Source: an uncultured beta proteobacterium
Lineage (GTDB): Bacteria > Pseudomonadota > Gammaproteobacteria > Burkholderiales > Burkholderiaceae
Direction: 5' to 3'
Length of the DNA: 48,025 nt
Assembly: GCA_903821995.1 (NCBI GenBank)
Contig: CAIJNI010000089.1
Location: 1 to 48,025, forward strand
A program made the position numbers and the translations under genes. Below are positions 16,176-25,216 of the stretch, piece after piece. The notes under the pieces were generated by a model. That model had not been told where the DNA came from and ran no database searches. It saw nothing but the letters and a program-made list of their open reading frames with translations. Numbering within the stretch: the stretch's first letter is position 1; each line of letters begins with the position of its first letter.

Positions 16176-17006
16176 ATGACACTCGAATCTAAAAACATCA
16201 ATGACCTCGTAACGCAACGCTATGCTCAAGCACTGCCAATCAATGCTTTATCAAATCCCATTATTGAGCATCTCTTAAAACATTACTCAGTACGAAATTA
16301 CACATCTCAAGCCTTGCCTGAAAACGCACTTGAACTTATCGTTGCAGCAGCCTCAGCTGCACCAACCTCTTCAAACCTTCAAGTTTGGAGCGTGGTGGCT
16401 GTAGAGGATGCCCAAAGAAAAGAGCGTTTATCAATGCTTGCAGGTAATCAAGCTCATATTCGTGATTGTCCTATTTTTCTACTCTGGATAGCTGACTTAG
16501 CTCGACTAGAAAAACAAGGTGAGCTAAAAAATCTTCCCCACGCAGGGCTAGATTACTTCGAAATGTTTTTAACAGCATCTCTTGACGCAACACTCGCAGC
16601 GCAAAATGCAGCCTTAGCAGCAGAATCTCTAGGGCTTGGTATTGTTTATATTGGTGGCATAAGAAACAAACCAGAAGAAGTTGCAAAAGAATTAAATCTA
16701 CCTTCAAATTCTTTTGCTGTATTCGGAATGTGTATTGGTTATTGTGACCCCGAAGTTCATCCTGAAATTAAACCTAGACTTCCACAATCTCTCATTCTGC
16801 ATAAAGAACAGTATCAATTAAACACATCCGCTGACATCTTCAACGAATACTGTCAAAGTATGTCTGAATTTAATCAACGACAAAAAATGTCTAATAAAGT
16901 CGATTGGGTCTCGCAGTGTTTACATCGCGTCAGAGGTCCAGAGTCACTATCTGGAAGAGATCACCTTGTTGAAGCCCTTAAAAATTTAGGATTTAAATTA
17001 AAGTAA
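16176..17006 (+). CDS. Nitroreductase-family FMN oxidoreductase (NfsA/Frp-like)
   Basis: 276 residues. The N-terminal SVRNYTSQALPE near 38-49 and AAPTSSNLQVWSVV near 65-78 are the phosphate- and isoalloxazine-contacting segments of the NfsA/FRP branch. The GLGIVYIGGIRNKPEEVA loop near 152-169 and MCIGYCDP follow. It would reduce nitro-, quinone- or flavin-type substrates with NAD(P)H in the cytoplasm. The C-terminal 50 residues, containing DWVSQCLHRVRGPE, match the extension seen in this branch. A GFA-family gene follows after 15 bases, probably in the same transcript. Confidence 0.9.
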   Translation: MTLESKNINDLVTQRYAQALPINALSNPIIEHLLKHYSVRNYTSQALPENALELIVAAASAAPTSSNLQVWSVVAVEDAQRKERLSMLAGNQAHIRDCPIFLLWIADLARLEKQGELKNLPHAGLDYFEMFLTASLDATLAAQNAALAAESLGLGIVYIGGIRNKPEEVAKELNLPSNSFAVFGMCIGYCDPEVHPEIKPRLPQSLILHKEQYQLNTSADIFNEYCQSMSEFNQRQKMSNKVDWVSQCLHRVRGPESLSGRDHLVEALKNLGFKLK

Positions 17007-17021
17007 TCACAGGAGAGAAGT

Positions 17022-17417
17022 ATGCACACAGGAAGTTGTTTATGCGGTCAAATTAACTATACGATTGCAAGTGATTCCGGCCCTATTATTTATTGCCATT
17101 GCAAGCGTTGCCGCAAATCCTCTGGTTCGGCTTTTGTTACTTCAATGCAAATTGAAAGAGCTGACTTTAAAGTGACCTCAGGGCAAGACTTCATCAAGAT
17201 CTTTCATCATGATGGTGGAGTTGATCGCGCTTTTTGTTCTAATTGTGGCTCTCAACTATTTAGCACAAGAGCTGCGACTCCAGACCTGATGCGCATTAGA
17301 CTTGGAACCTTTGATTCAGAGGTGGATTCAAAAGTCTCATCACATATCTTCGTAGATTCCAAGGCTGAATGGCATGATATTCTAGATAACGCACCCCAAC
17401 ATGCTCAAAGGCCCTAA
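17022..17417 (+). CDS. GFA-family zinc protein (CENP-V/formaldehyde-activating fold)
   Basis: 131 residues. Zinc ligands of the Mss4-like fold are present as Cys6/Cys8, Cys25/Cys27/Cys30 and Cys72/Cys75 (CLCGQ, CHCKRC and CSNCG). A GGAGAGAAG site precedes the ATG. The family was named for a glutathione-formaldehyde activating enzyme, but most members have no proven activity, so a specific reaction should not be assigned. It is the second gene after the nitroreductase and converges with the Gfo/Idh gene, 17 bases apart. Confidence 0.9.
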   Translation: MHTGSCLCGQINYTIASDSGPIIYCHCKRCRKSSGSAFVTSMQIERADFKVTSGQDFIKIFHHDGGVDRAFCSNCGSQLFSTRAATPDLMRIRLGTFDSEVDSKVSSHIFVDSKAEWHDILDNAPQHAQRP

Positions 17418-17434
17418 GCATAATTAATCCTTAG

Positions 17435-18391
17435 TTAATTTTTAGCACGGTTAACGCTCTGAACAATCCTCTCAAACGCGTCCACTGTTGCGATCATTTC
17501 TTCATAACTGACATGAGGTTTTTTATTGCCTTTGACAGCACCAACAAATGCTTCTAACTCTAAAAGTAAGGTGTCTACACTGTCATAGCTTGTTTTAACG
17601 GGAGGAACTCCCTTTAGTCTAACAACTAGCTCATTTTCGGCTAAGGCCTCAACTGACCCTTGGTCTCCAAAGACATGGATTCGCCAATAAAAAGGGGTGG
17701 ATCTAATCGTAGCTAAGGTTCCACTTACTCCTGATTCAAACTCAAACATTGCAGTCACCGTATCTAATGGACTAGGTTGAGGCTGCAATGAAACAACTTG
17801 CGCATGCACATGCTTGACCGGTCCAGCAAAACTAATCAGTGCATCCAGCACATGTAATCCCGCTCCAGTTAATCCAGCTGCCGGAGCTTCATGAGCATGA
17901 GTGCGCCACTCAGAGAAATGTCTTCCTGTATTCTCATTACTGTAGTGCCCCTCAATATGAAGTAAGCGGCCAATAATTCCCGAATCAATAGCTAATCGTA
18001 ACTCTCGCATGCATGGCCAAAAACGTTTGTTTGTGCCAAGACCTAATAGAATATTAGCTTTTACACATGCATCAATAGCCATTTGAGCATCTAATTTATT
18101 CATCGCTAAAGGTTTCTCACAAAACACTGGTTTACCAGCTTTAGCGCACGCAATTATTTGTTCTACATGGAGTGAATGAGGTGTTGCTAAAACAATTGCT
18201 TCAACCTCTGGATCACTCAATAAGTCTTCTATCTCAGTAGAGATTTTCAAATGATGCTCCATAGCATATTGCTCAACATCTCGAGGCTCTTTAGTGACAG
18301 CATGAATAAAAATAATATTCTCGTTTTTACCTTGGATCGAATGAACTAGCTTCTGCCCCCACCACCCCAAACCAACAATACCTAATTTCAT
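17435..18391 (-). CDS. Gfo/Idh/MocA-family NAD(P)-dependent oxidoreductase, copy 1
   Basis: 318 residues. Rossmann motif GLGWWG at 7-12, then VTKEPRD and LATPHSLH. The catalytic-lysine motif EKP is at 92-94 (FCEKPLAMN), and the C-terminal sheet starts near 125. The segments NKRFWP, EGHYSNE and GLTGAGLHVLDA recur, slightly altered, in the protein at 27445-28431, so the two are close paralogues. The family oxidises hydroxyl groups of sugars, inositols and related compounds; the substrate is unknown. It is the last gene of the minus-strand run 24114-17435, 19 bases after the DctP-like gene. Confidence 0.9.
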   Translation of the reverse strand: MKLGIVGLGWWGQKLVHSIQGKNENIIFIHAVTKEPRDVEQYAMEHHLKISTEIEDLLSDPEVEAIVLATPHSLHVEQIIACAKAGKPVFCEKPLAMNKLDAQMAIDACVKANILLGLGTNKRFWPCMRELRLAIDSGIIGRLLHIEGHYSNENTGRHFSEWRTHAHEAPAAGLTGAGLHVLDALISFAGPVKHVHAQVVSLQPQPSPLDTVTAMFEFESGVSGTLATIRSTPFYWRIHVFGDQGSVEALAENELVVRLKGVPPVKTSYDSVDTLLLELEAFVGAVKGNKKPHVSYEEMIATVDAFERIVQSVNRAKN

Positions 18392-18410
18392 ATCAACATT
18401 TTCTCTTTAA

Positions 18411-19331
18411 TTAATCCTGCAACATCTGAAAAATTTCTGCTGGAATAATTTCCTGATATTTTTTTAATACGGGTTGTACGGCCTTTCTAAATAATTCTCT
18501 TTCCTCATCAGTCAAATAAACGATGTCATTTTCTTTAAGGTCAATTTGTTTTAAAATATGCTCATCCTCCTGACTAGCTAACTTCCATTGATACTCAGTC
18601 GATTCTAACGCTGCATTCATAACAATTTCTTGTATCTTTTCAGGCCAACTCTGAAAAACTTTGGCATTACAAATAAATGCAGTACCTCCAAAAAAATGGC
18701 CCGATAAAGTAAAGTATCGGTGATAGTGATGAACGCCGAAGTTAAAAGTGTTCGTTAGGGGGTTATCCTGCGCATCAAAACGTGGCCCTGCTATTTCATC
18801 AACAAATACCTTCACATCAACTGGTATTGGTTTAAAGCCCATCATTCCTAAGGATTCAACATGAATATCACTCATTTGCGTGCGAATGCTTAACCCAGAA
18901 CAATCATCGGGCGTCCTTATTGGTCTTACTTTATTAGTAATGTGCCTAAATCCATTATCCCAAATGCCCATCAGTTTAAAAGTTGTCTTATGCTCAAATT
19001 GCTCTTTAAAATAGGCTCCTAATTGCCCACGAAATGCTCTCTGAACCTGCGCTCTATCTTTTATCAAGAAAGGTAAATCTAAAATACTGATTTCAGGAAC
19101 CCACTCTGTAAAACGAACGGTAGAAATATAACAACAGGTAAGCTCTCCACTCTCCACCATATTAGGAAGATCGCCTGAATTACGTCCTAAATTAAGTACA
19201 TTTCCAATTAATTCAAAATCAAGATCATTCCCTAATTTCTCTTGAAGTATCTGACCAAAAAATACTGCAGCTTGATTATGAATTGAATTAGGATTTTGAT
19301 ACCCGCCAAATCTAATTTTTAATGTCGTCAT
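18411..19331 (-). CDS. TRAP-type (DctP-like) solute-binding domain protein without signal peptide
   Basis: 306 residues from the ATG at 19331, 4 bases after the upstream gene's stop. A longer in-frame ATG at 19397 would overlap that gene by 62 bases and still give no signal peptide (the extra residues are charged). The sequence covers a full DctP fold: FGGYQNPNSIHNQAAVFFGQ, then IRTQMSDIHVESLGMMGFKP, where the Arg occupies the canonical carboxylate-binding position, and DAQDNPLTN. TRAP binding proteins are periplasmic. The lack of any export signal and of DctQ/DctM genes suggests a cytoplasmic ligand-binding or enzymatic role, or an alternative export path. Confidence 0.85.
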   Translation of the reverse strand: MTTLKIRFGGYQNPNSIHNQAAVFFGQILQEKLGNDLDFELIGNVLNLGRNSGDLPNMVESGELTCCYISTVRFTEWVPEISILDLPFLIKDRAQVQRAFRGQLGAYFKEQFEHKTTFKLMGIWDNGFRHITNKVRPIRTPDDCSGLSIRTQMSDIHVESLGMMGFKPIPVDVKVFVDEIAGPRFDAQDNPLTNTFNFGVHHYHRYFTLSGHFFGGTAFICNAKVFQSWPEKIQEIVMNAALESTEYQWKLASQEDEHILKQIDLKENDIVYLTDEERELFRKAVQPVLKKYQEIIPAEIFQMLQD

Positions 19332-19335
19332 ATCT

Positions 19336-20328
19336 TTAGTCCACCTTAATATTTGCTTCGTGAATAATCTTTCCCCACCGAACAATATCATCGTCAATAA
19401 TTTTGGCTAAGCCTTCGGGACTTGTGGGAGTGGCTTCATTGCCACTTTTTAATAATTTTTCTTTAACATCACTTCTATTTAAGGCCTTCACAACCTCTTG
19501 ATTAATGATATTAATCACATTCTTCGGGGTTTTAGCGGGCGCAAACAAAGCGTAAAGCGTGAGGGCTTCATATCCAGGTAGACCGGATGATGCAACTGTA
19601 GGTAAATCTGGAAATAAAATACTCGGTTTATTACTTGTAACTGCAAGGGCTCTTAATTTACCAGTTTCAATTTGAGGTTTTACTGAAGCAGCTGTACCAA
19701 ACATCAATTGCGTCTGATTACTCAATAAACCTAACAATGCGGCTCCACCACCTTTATAAGGAATTCTTTCAATTTTAGTTTTGGCCATTGAGTTAAATAA
19801 TTCTGCAGCAAGGTGATTGGAAGCCCCAACAGAACCAGAACTGTAGTTAAGTTCACCCGGCTTCAGTTTTGCAAAATTGATGAGCTCTTGAACATTTTTT
19901 ACAGACAAGGAAGGGTTAACAACGAGCACGTTAGGTTGTGTAATGACCAGAGATACAGGCGATAAATCTCGAATAGGATCCCAAGGTAAATTACTTTTCA
20001 TGAGCTGCATTAGCCAAACCGGACTACCATAGAGTAATAAAGTATGCCCATCAGGAGCTGAATTAATAACGGTTTCAATTGCAGTAATGGAACCGCCACC
20101 TGATCGATTATCAATATAGACGGGTTGACCTAAACTAGCTGATAAGGTCGGCGCAATAAGTCTAGCGGCGATGTCTGCAGCGCCACCTGGATCAGTTGTA
20201 ATAATCCGAATGGGATGGTTGGGAAATTTATTCTCTGAAGCGCTATATACAACCTGACTCGATAAAATAGCGATTACCGAAAAAATTAAAACTCTAGGGT
20301 GTATCTGTATATTAAAAATATTAATCAC
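19336..20328 (-). CDS. Bug-family (TTT) solute-binding protein 3
   Basis: 330 residues. It starts at a GTG (20326-20328) five bases after the upstream dehydrogenase stop, so translation is probably coupled. Signal peptide about 1-29 (VLIFSVIAILSSQVVYSA). Bug signatures: FPNHPIRIITTDPGGAAD, DNRSGGGSITAIETVI and RIPYKGGGAALLGLLSN. The first loop has TTDPGG instead of the usual VPFxxGG, which hints at a different ligand. It sits between the HIBADH-like and DctP-like genes. Confidence 0.92.
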   Translation of the reverse strand: MINIFNIQIHPRVLIFSVIAILSSQVVYSASENKFPNHPIRIITTDPGGAADIAARLIAPTLSASLGQPVYIDNRSGGGSITAIETVINSAPDGHTLLLYGSPVWLMQLMKSNLPWDPIRDLSPVSLVITQPNVLVVNPSLSVKNVQELINFAKLKPGELNYSSGSVGASNHLAAELFNSMAKTKIERIPYKGGGAALLGLLSNQTQLMFGTAASVKPQIETGKLRALAVTSNKPSILFPDLPTVASSGLPGYEALTLYALFAPAKTPKNVINIINQEVVKALNRSDVKEKLLKSGNEATPTSPEGLAKIIDDDIVRWGKIIHEANIKVD

Positions 20329-20333
20329 TGTCG

Positions 20334-21215
20334 TTATTTGATATTTGCCAAATCGTTGTAAAAAGAAATTACTGCAGAACTATCTCTATCACCATGCCCC
20401 TTAGAAATCTCTGAAGCAAGCACCTGAGCTGTAAAACTAGTTAATGGTAAGGGGCAATTTAAGGTTCCTCCATAACTCAGCATTGCCTTAACATCTTTAT
20501 AGTGAGTCGTCATATGCCCTATTGGAGGGTAATATTCTAGGTTAACCATTCTGTAACCCTTTTGATCCATAGCCTTTGAGCCAGCGGCAGATTGTTTTAA
20601 TATCTCAAGAGTTTGCAATGGGTCTAGGCCAGCTTTTTTAGCAAGTGTTAGCCCCTCTGCCAACCCCATACGGTTAATTGCCAAGACAAGATTGACCACC
20701 AACTTAATAGCAGCTCCTTTTCCATTAGATCCAAGATAAAAAGACGATCTTCCCATGGCTTTAAAAAGAGGCTCACATCGTTGATAAATAGATTGATTAC
20801 CGCCCACCATGAAGATATTTTCTTTTTTAGCGCACATCTCACTCGTACCACTAACGGTAGCGTCAAGAAACTCTATTCCCTTTATTTTCAAATCTTGAGC
20901 AAGCGCTATCGATGCCTCAGGATCTGCAGTCGATGTGTCAATGACGATTAATCCGGTATGGTCACCGCTCGTTAATTTTAAAGTCTGATATATAACGTCA
21001 GCAACAATTTTGGAGTTGGGTAGCGATAAAACAATCGCCTCAACTTCACTCGCTAATTTTTCTACATTTCTAGTCTTTTTTGCCCCATAAGCTTGTAGAG
21101 CGTCACATTTTTTTTCATCAGTGTCATATACGATAACTTCAAAGCCATCTTTTAATAGATGCTGAACTAACCAATTTCCCATCAAGCCACATCCAATAAA
21201 TCCAATTTTTTTCAT
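20334..21215 (-). CDS. HIBADH-family NAD(P)-dependent dehydrogenase, SGTS subtype, copy 1
   Basis: 293 residues from the ATG at 21215, which has AGAAAG just upstream; a start six codons earlier is also possible. Rossmann motif GCGLMG at 8-13, substrate motif DATVSGTS at 118-125, catalytic Lys at 171 in GKGAAIKLVVN. The usual SGG is replaced by SGTS, a feature shared with the protein at 28452-29351 but not with that at 3432-4310. It probably oxidises a beta-hydroxy acid or reduces an oxo acid. It is co-transcribed with the Bug, DctP-like and Gfo/Idh genes downstream, suggesting these dehydrogenases act in one pathway. Confidence 0.9.
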   Translation of the reverse strand: MKKIGFIGCGLMGNWLVQHLLKDGFEVIVYDTDEKKCDALQAYGAKKTRNVEKLASEVEAIVLSLPNSKIVADVIYQTLKLTSGDHTGLIVIDTSTADPEASIALAQDLKIKGIEFLDATVSGTSEMCAKKENIFMVGGNQSIYQRCEPLFKAMGRSSFYLGSNGKGAAIKLVVNLVLAINRMGLAEGLTLAKKAGLDPLQTLEILKQSAAGSKAMDQKGYRMVNLEYYPPIGHMTTHYKDVKAMLSYGGTLNCPLPLTSFTAQVLASEISKGHGDRDSSAVISFYNDLANIK

Positions 21216-21280
21216 CAGTCTTTCTTCTCTCACAAATAATTAATTTTAGTTTTAAGCCTATTATGAATTTTATCTTTAGA

Positions 21281-22321
21281 TTATTGAGGTTCAATATTGG
21301 ATATCTTAAATAGCTTGGCTTGTAACAACATATCTTCTGCGATGAATTTTTTAAATTCTTCTGAAGTCGACCCTACTGGCATCAAACCTAGTTCATCAAA
21401 TTGCGTTCTAACTTCTGGGAGTTGCAACAGTTTATTAACTGCTTTTTGTACCTTTTCAATTCGCTCTGGAGGAGTTCCAGCTGTGAACCATAATCCGTAC
21501 CAGCCGAATATGTCTTCCATAGGTTTATAGCCTTGCTCCGAAAATGTTGGCACCTTAGGAAATAGTGGCGATCTCATGGGACCTGTAATTGCCAGCGGGT
21601 TGACTCGCCCTGATTTAATAATTTGTACAGAGCCTACCGTCGAGACAAAGGTCGTATCGATTTGACCAGCCATCACTTCATTCAGCGCAGGGCCACTCCC
21701 TTTATATGGGATATGCAACATTTGTAAGTCAGCAGAATGGTTTAACAGCTCACCTGCTAAGTGGGTAATATTTCCCTGCCCTGCAGATCCATAAGACACT
21801 GCATTTGGCTTAGTTTTTGCAAGATAAATTAAATCTTTTAAGTTACTAACAGGTAACTCTTTTTTTGTTACCAGTATCAGTCCATAGGAACGTCCCAGTA
21901 ATGTTATAGGAGCTAGATCTTTTATGGGGTCATACGGTAATTTCTTATATAAAGCTCGGTTACCTGTAAAAGACCCCGTAGCAATTAACATGGTATATCC
22001 ATCTGGTACAGCTTTGGCAACGACATCCGTACCGATCATTCCATTCGCTCCGGCGCGGTTATCAACAATGACCGGAGTATTTAATTCTTCACTCAACTTT
22101 TGTCCAATTTTTCGAGCAAACACATCAAGTGAACCACCAGCTGAAAAAGGAATAATTAATTTAATGGGGCGTGTTGGCCAAGTCTCATTATTTATATTTT
22201 GGGCATGAGCAACCGAAAAAAATAAGCCTAATATGGCACTTAATAAACCTATGCTTAAGGATCGCTTCAAAGAACGATTAAATAAATATCTAATGAATAA
22301 ATTGTTTGCCCCTAGTCTCAC
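21281..22321 (-). CDS. Bug-family (TTT) solute-binding protein 4
   Basis: 346 residues starting with GTG at 22319-22321, weak GAGAC upstream. The signal region is long: a basic n-region with several Arg, then a hydrophobic core ending FFSVAHA near 40. Family signatures: WPTRPIKLIIPFSAGGSLD, DNRAGANGMIGTDVVAK, PDGYTMLIATG and HIPYKGSGPALNEVMAGQID. It is a typical carboxylate-type Bug protein. It heads the dehydrogenase cassette, 65 bases before the HIBADH-like gene, and is preceded by a 112-base gap that may carry a promoter. Confidence 0.92.
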   Translation of the reverse strand: MRLGANNLFIRYLFNRSLKRSLSIGLLSAILGLFFSVAHAQNINNETWPTRPIKLIIPFSAGGSLDVFARKIGQKLSEELNTPVIVDNRAGANGMIGTDVVAKAVPDGYTMLIATGSFTGNRALYKKLPYDPIKDLAPITLLGRSYGLILVTKKELPVSNLKDLIYLAKTKPNAVSYGSAGQGNITHLAGELLNHSADLQMLHIPYKGSGPALNEVMAGQIDTTFVSTVGSVQIIKSGRVNPLAITGPMRSPLFPKVPTFSEQGYKPMEDIFGWYGLWFTAGTPPERIEKVQKAVNKLLQLPEVRTQFDELGLMPVGSTSEEFKKFIAEDMLLQAKLFKISNIEPQ

Positions 22322-22433
22322 GTTGTCTCAATTATTATTTGGCCTTAACTAATTCTAATGACCTATATATTTCAGACTAGTCTATCACGACCTCTTGCCA
22401 ATTTAAAAATTGATTTACGTCTATTGGGGCTGA
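22322..22433 (-). promoter_or_regulatory. Intergenic region upstream of Bug protein 4
   Basis: 112 bases between two minus-strand genes. It holds a perfect 10-base palindrome AGACTAGTCT at 22374-22383, which could be an operator half of a dyad. No terminator-like hairpin with a T-run was found, so read-through from the upstream Bug gene is possible. Confidence 0.3.
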
Positions 22434-23405
22434 TTAATCGCTGGTTATGCCTGCCTTTTTGATCACTTTGCCATAACTAAGTAATTGACCTTTAATCGCT
22501 TGGGTTAATTCTTCTGGTGAGCTTCCAAGCGGCTTTAGACCTTGAATATTTAATTTCTCTCTGACACCGGGATCAGTTAATGCTTTACTAATTTCTTCAT
22601 TAAGCTTTTGAATAACAAGCTTAGGCGTTCCTGCGGGTGCTACCATCGCAAACCATGCTTTAAATTCAAAACCAGGTACACCTGACTCTGCAATCGTTGG
22701 CGTATTAGGAAATTGAGGCATCCTCTGGGGTGTTGCAACAGCAATTAAGCGTAATTTACCTGATTCCGCTAATGATCTTAAAGAAGCCACGGCTAAAAAT
22801 GCTGTCTGCACCTCACCACCAGCAACACCAAGCGCGGCTTGGGATACTCCCTTGTAGGGAACATGAGTCATCGTAACTCCGGTTTGTGATGCCATCAGTG
22901 CCATAGCGATATGCTGTGGACTCCCATTACCGCCAGATCCATAATTGATTTGACCTGGGTTTTTCTTTGCGGATGCAATGAGATCGGCTACAGTTTTCTC
23001 TGGTCTTGCAGGATTGACAACAAGGCCCCACTCAACCAACGCTGCCAAAGAAATTGGTTCAAAATCTTTAATTGGATCCCATGTCAATTTTGATTGCATA
23101 TGGGGAACCATCGTCAGAATACTGTCGTTAAAGCCACCAAGGGTATAACCGTCTGGGGCAGATTTAGCCACCTTATCTGCGCCAATCGCACCTGCTGCGC
23201 CAGTCAGATTTTCTATCACAAAACTTTGCCCCATGTTCTCACCCATTTTTTGAGTAAGAATACGTACTGCATTATCAATGGCACTTCCAGCAGCCAACGG
23301 GACAATAATATGTATCGGTTTACTAGGATAATCATTCGCCGCAAATAAAGAAGTACTCATCAAGGTACTTGCTAATAGAAAACTACTGATAAAGATTCGT
23401 AACAA
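22434..23405 (-). CDS. Bug-family (TTT) solute-binding protein 5
   Basis: 323 residues. The start is a TTG at 23403-23405 with a perfect AAGGAG six bases upstream. Signal peptide 1-22 (LLASTLMSTSLFAA). Signatures: YPSKPIHIIVPLAAGSAID (AGS replaces the common GGS), ENLTGAAGAIGADKVAK, PDGYTLGGFN and HVPYKGVSQAALGVAGGEVQ. It starts 10 bases after the ModA-like gene and is probably co-expressed with it. Two SBPs of unrelated families back to back is unusual. Confidence 0.92.
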   Translation of the reverse strand: MLRIFISSFLLASTLMSTSLFAANDYPSKPIHIIVPLAAGSAIDNAVRILTQKMGENMGQSFVIENLTGAAGAIGADKVAKSAPDGYTLGGFNDSILTMVPHMQSKLTWDPIKDFEPISLAALVEWGLVVNPARPEKTVADLIASAKKNPGQINYGSGGNGSPQHIAMALMASQTGVTMTHVPYKGVSQAALGVAGGEVQTAFLAVASLRSLAESGKLRLIAVATPQRMPQFPNTPTIAESGVPGFEFKAWFAMVAPAGTPKLVIQKLNEEISKALTDPGVREKLNIQGLKPLGSSPEELTQAIKGQLLSYGKVIKKAGITSD

Positions 23406-23415
23406 GACAAACTCC

Positions 23416-24114
23416 TTAATTAATTAAAACCGGTTCAAGTCCACGCTTGATCGCCAAAGATAACCCTGCAGGACTTTTTAAGAACTTGATCCATTGCAGC
23501 ACTATATCTTCATTTTTAGTTAATACATGAATCCCAAAGCTAAATACTGTGAGCTTTTGAATTTCAGGTGGCAATGGCCCTGCATAGTCAATCCCTGGAA
23601 CATCTAATATTTCCGGAACCTGTTGAAAGCCGATCTCTGCTTCACCCCTTTGTACCACTTCTCCTACAGGCTCACCCTGGATGATTTTTATTTTATCCTT
23701 GATTTGCTCTGAAATTCCAATCTTTCTAAACAAGTCAAGCAAGTAAACTCCACTTGGGCCTGTAGAGTACGCAATCGACTTGGCCTCCAAGAGACTCTTT
23801 TTAAAATTCTCTACACTGGATAAATCGGGTTTCAATGCTCCTCTTTGAACCCCTACCCCTATCACCGATTGAAGGTAGTTTGTTTTAGACTCAGGTTTTA
23901 AAACCTGACATTCAATTAAATCCTCAATACCACCTTGAGACATAATCACTAAATCTGCTGCTTCTCCGTTTTTTAATCGCGATGTCATTTCAACTGTAGG
24001 AAGCCACAATGTGTTCACCAAGAATCCTGTACTTTGCTCAAACAGGGGCAACATCTCTAAATATACAGATTTAAAAGCTATAGAAGATATGACCTTAATT
24101 TCACGTGAAGACAT
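23416..24114 (-). CDS. ModA-like solute-binding domain protein without signal peptide
   Basis: 232 residues of type II periplasmic-binding fold. It starts MSSREIKVISSIAFKSVY, where the mature part of ModA-like proteins begins, and shows GEAADLVIMSQGGIEDL, AYSTGPSGVYLLDLF, and GEAEIGFQQVPEIL typical of molybdate/tungstate-type binding domains. There is no leader: an in-frame stop lies nine codons upstream of the ATG and leaves no room for one. No ModB/ModC follow. Such proteins are sometimes annotated as substrate-binding domain proteins of unknown role. A cytoplasmic binding protein, perhaps linked to the molybdenum hydroxylase genes, is one possibility. Confidence 0.82.
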   Translation of the reverse strand: MSSREIKVISSIAFKSVYLEMLPLFEQSTGFLVNTLWLPTVEMTSRLKNGEAADLVIMSQGGIEDLIECQVLKPESKTNYLQSVIGVGVQRGALKPDLSSVENFKKSLLEAKSIAYSTGPSGVYLLDLFRKIGISEQIKDKIKIIQGEPVGEVVQRGEAEIGFQQVPEILDVPGIDYAGPLPPEIQKLTVFSFGIHVLTKNEDIVLQWIKFLKSPAGLSLAIKRGLEPVLIN

Positions 24115-24247
24115 ATATCGGTTCCCTATTTTTACTTTTTAATAAAATTAGATTCAAGACAATAAAAATTTAAATCTAATGACAATTATCTTATGAATTC
24201 AGAGATCCTTTAGTATTAACACAACATATTCATTTATAGGGGTCCTT
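24115..24247. promoter_or_regulatory. Divergent promoter region (ModA-like / Bug protein 6)
   Basis: 133 AT-rich bases. An 8-base inverted repeat, ATTAGATT (24147-24154) and AATCTAAT (24173-24180) with an 18-base spacer, is a plausible operator shared by the two divergent genes. AGGGG precedes the plus-strand start. No clear -35/-10 pair was assigned. Confidence 0.35.
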
Positions 24248-25216
24248 ATGCGTCCTAGAATCATCAAAAAGTGCGTTTTATTGTTGGGTCTTATCCTGAT
24301 CGAAACTTTCATAAACTCTGCATTCGCACAAGAGACTGTCATCAGAATGATCGTAGCTTTTCCAGCAGGCGGTCCCGTTGATTTTGTAGCTAGAACGATA
24401 TCTGAGCCCCTAGGCCATGAGTTAAATGCTAGAATTTTGATCGAAAACAAGCCCGGTGGTAATGGTACAGTTGCTGCCGAATATCTAGCTTCACAAGCTG
24501 CAGATGGTAAAACTTTATGGCTCTCCAGTGTCGGAGCAATCTCCATTAACCCTACGCTTTATAGTAAATTATCCTACGACCCACTTAAGGATCTCGCCCC
24601 TATTTCCCTCGTTGTGAATAATGTTGAGTTACTCGTTGTCAACCCTAACAATCCAGTAAATAATGGCGCAGAATTTGTGACTCAAGCTAAAACAAAAAGT
24701 CTTACTATGGCCTCAACAGGCAAAGGTGGGGTACCTCATTTAGCGATGGAGCAACTCGCCGAATCAACAAAGACTAATTTATTACATGTGCCCTATAAAG
24801 GCGCAGCTCCTGCAATTACAGATGTCATGGCCGGCCATGTGGACGGTTTTTTTGGCGATATTCCTGGGCTCATTGGATTTATTAAGTCCGGAAAACTCAA
24901 GCCCATTGCACTTGCCTCAAATAAACGTAGCTCAATTTTTCCTCAAGTTAAAACCTTTGCAGAACTTGGAATTGAAGGTGTTGATTCCAATAATTGGTAT
25001 GGGCTCTTTGCCAAACAAGGAACAAAATCAGAAGATATTGTAAAGCTGAATAAAGCTATCTTTAATGTTTTAAATCAAACAGATATTAAAAATAAACTAC
25101 TAGACTCCGGTACCGATCCTTCACCGTCATCACCTGAAAATCTCACTAAATTAGTAAAGAGTGATTTGAGTAAATGGGGGACTATTATTAAAAGTAAAAA
25201 TATTAAAGAAGATTAA
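24248..25216 (+). CDS. Bug-family (TTT) solute-binding protein 6
   Basis: 322 residues, signal peptide 1-26 (LLLGLILIETFINSAFA). Signatures: IRMIVAFPAGGPVDFVAR, ENKPGGNGTVAAEYLA, and HVPYKGAAPAITDVMAGHVD. The first strand lacks the YPxKP motif and starts directly ETVIRMIV, a minor variant. First gene of a plus-strand set: a CoA-pathway pair begins 112 bases downstream. Periplasmic capture of an acid that is then CoA-activated would fit. Confidence 0.92.
   Translation: MRPRIIKKCVLLLGLILIETFINSAFAQETVIRMIVAFPAGGPVDFVARTISEPLGHELNARILIENKPGGNGTVAAEYLASQAADGKTLWLSSVGAISINPTLYSKLSYDPLKDLAPISLVVNNVELLVVNPNNPVNNGAEFVTQAKTKSLTMASTGKGGVPHLAMEQLAESTKTNLLHVPYKGAAPAITDVMAGHVDGFFGDIPGLIGFIKSGKLKPIALASNKRSSIFPQVKTFAELGIEGVDSNNWYGLFAKQGTKSEDIVKLNKAIFNVLNQTDIKNKLLDSGTDPSPSSPENLTKLVKSDLSKWGTIIKSKNIKED

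Noticed and set aside
19332..19397. Extended start of the DctP-like gene at 19397.
   Set aside because: It would overlap the Bug gene by 62 bases, adds charged residues and has no better ribosome-binding site than the start at 19331.
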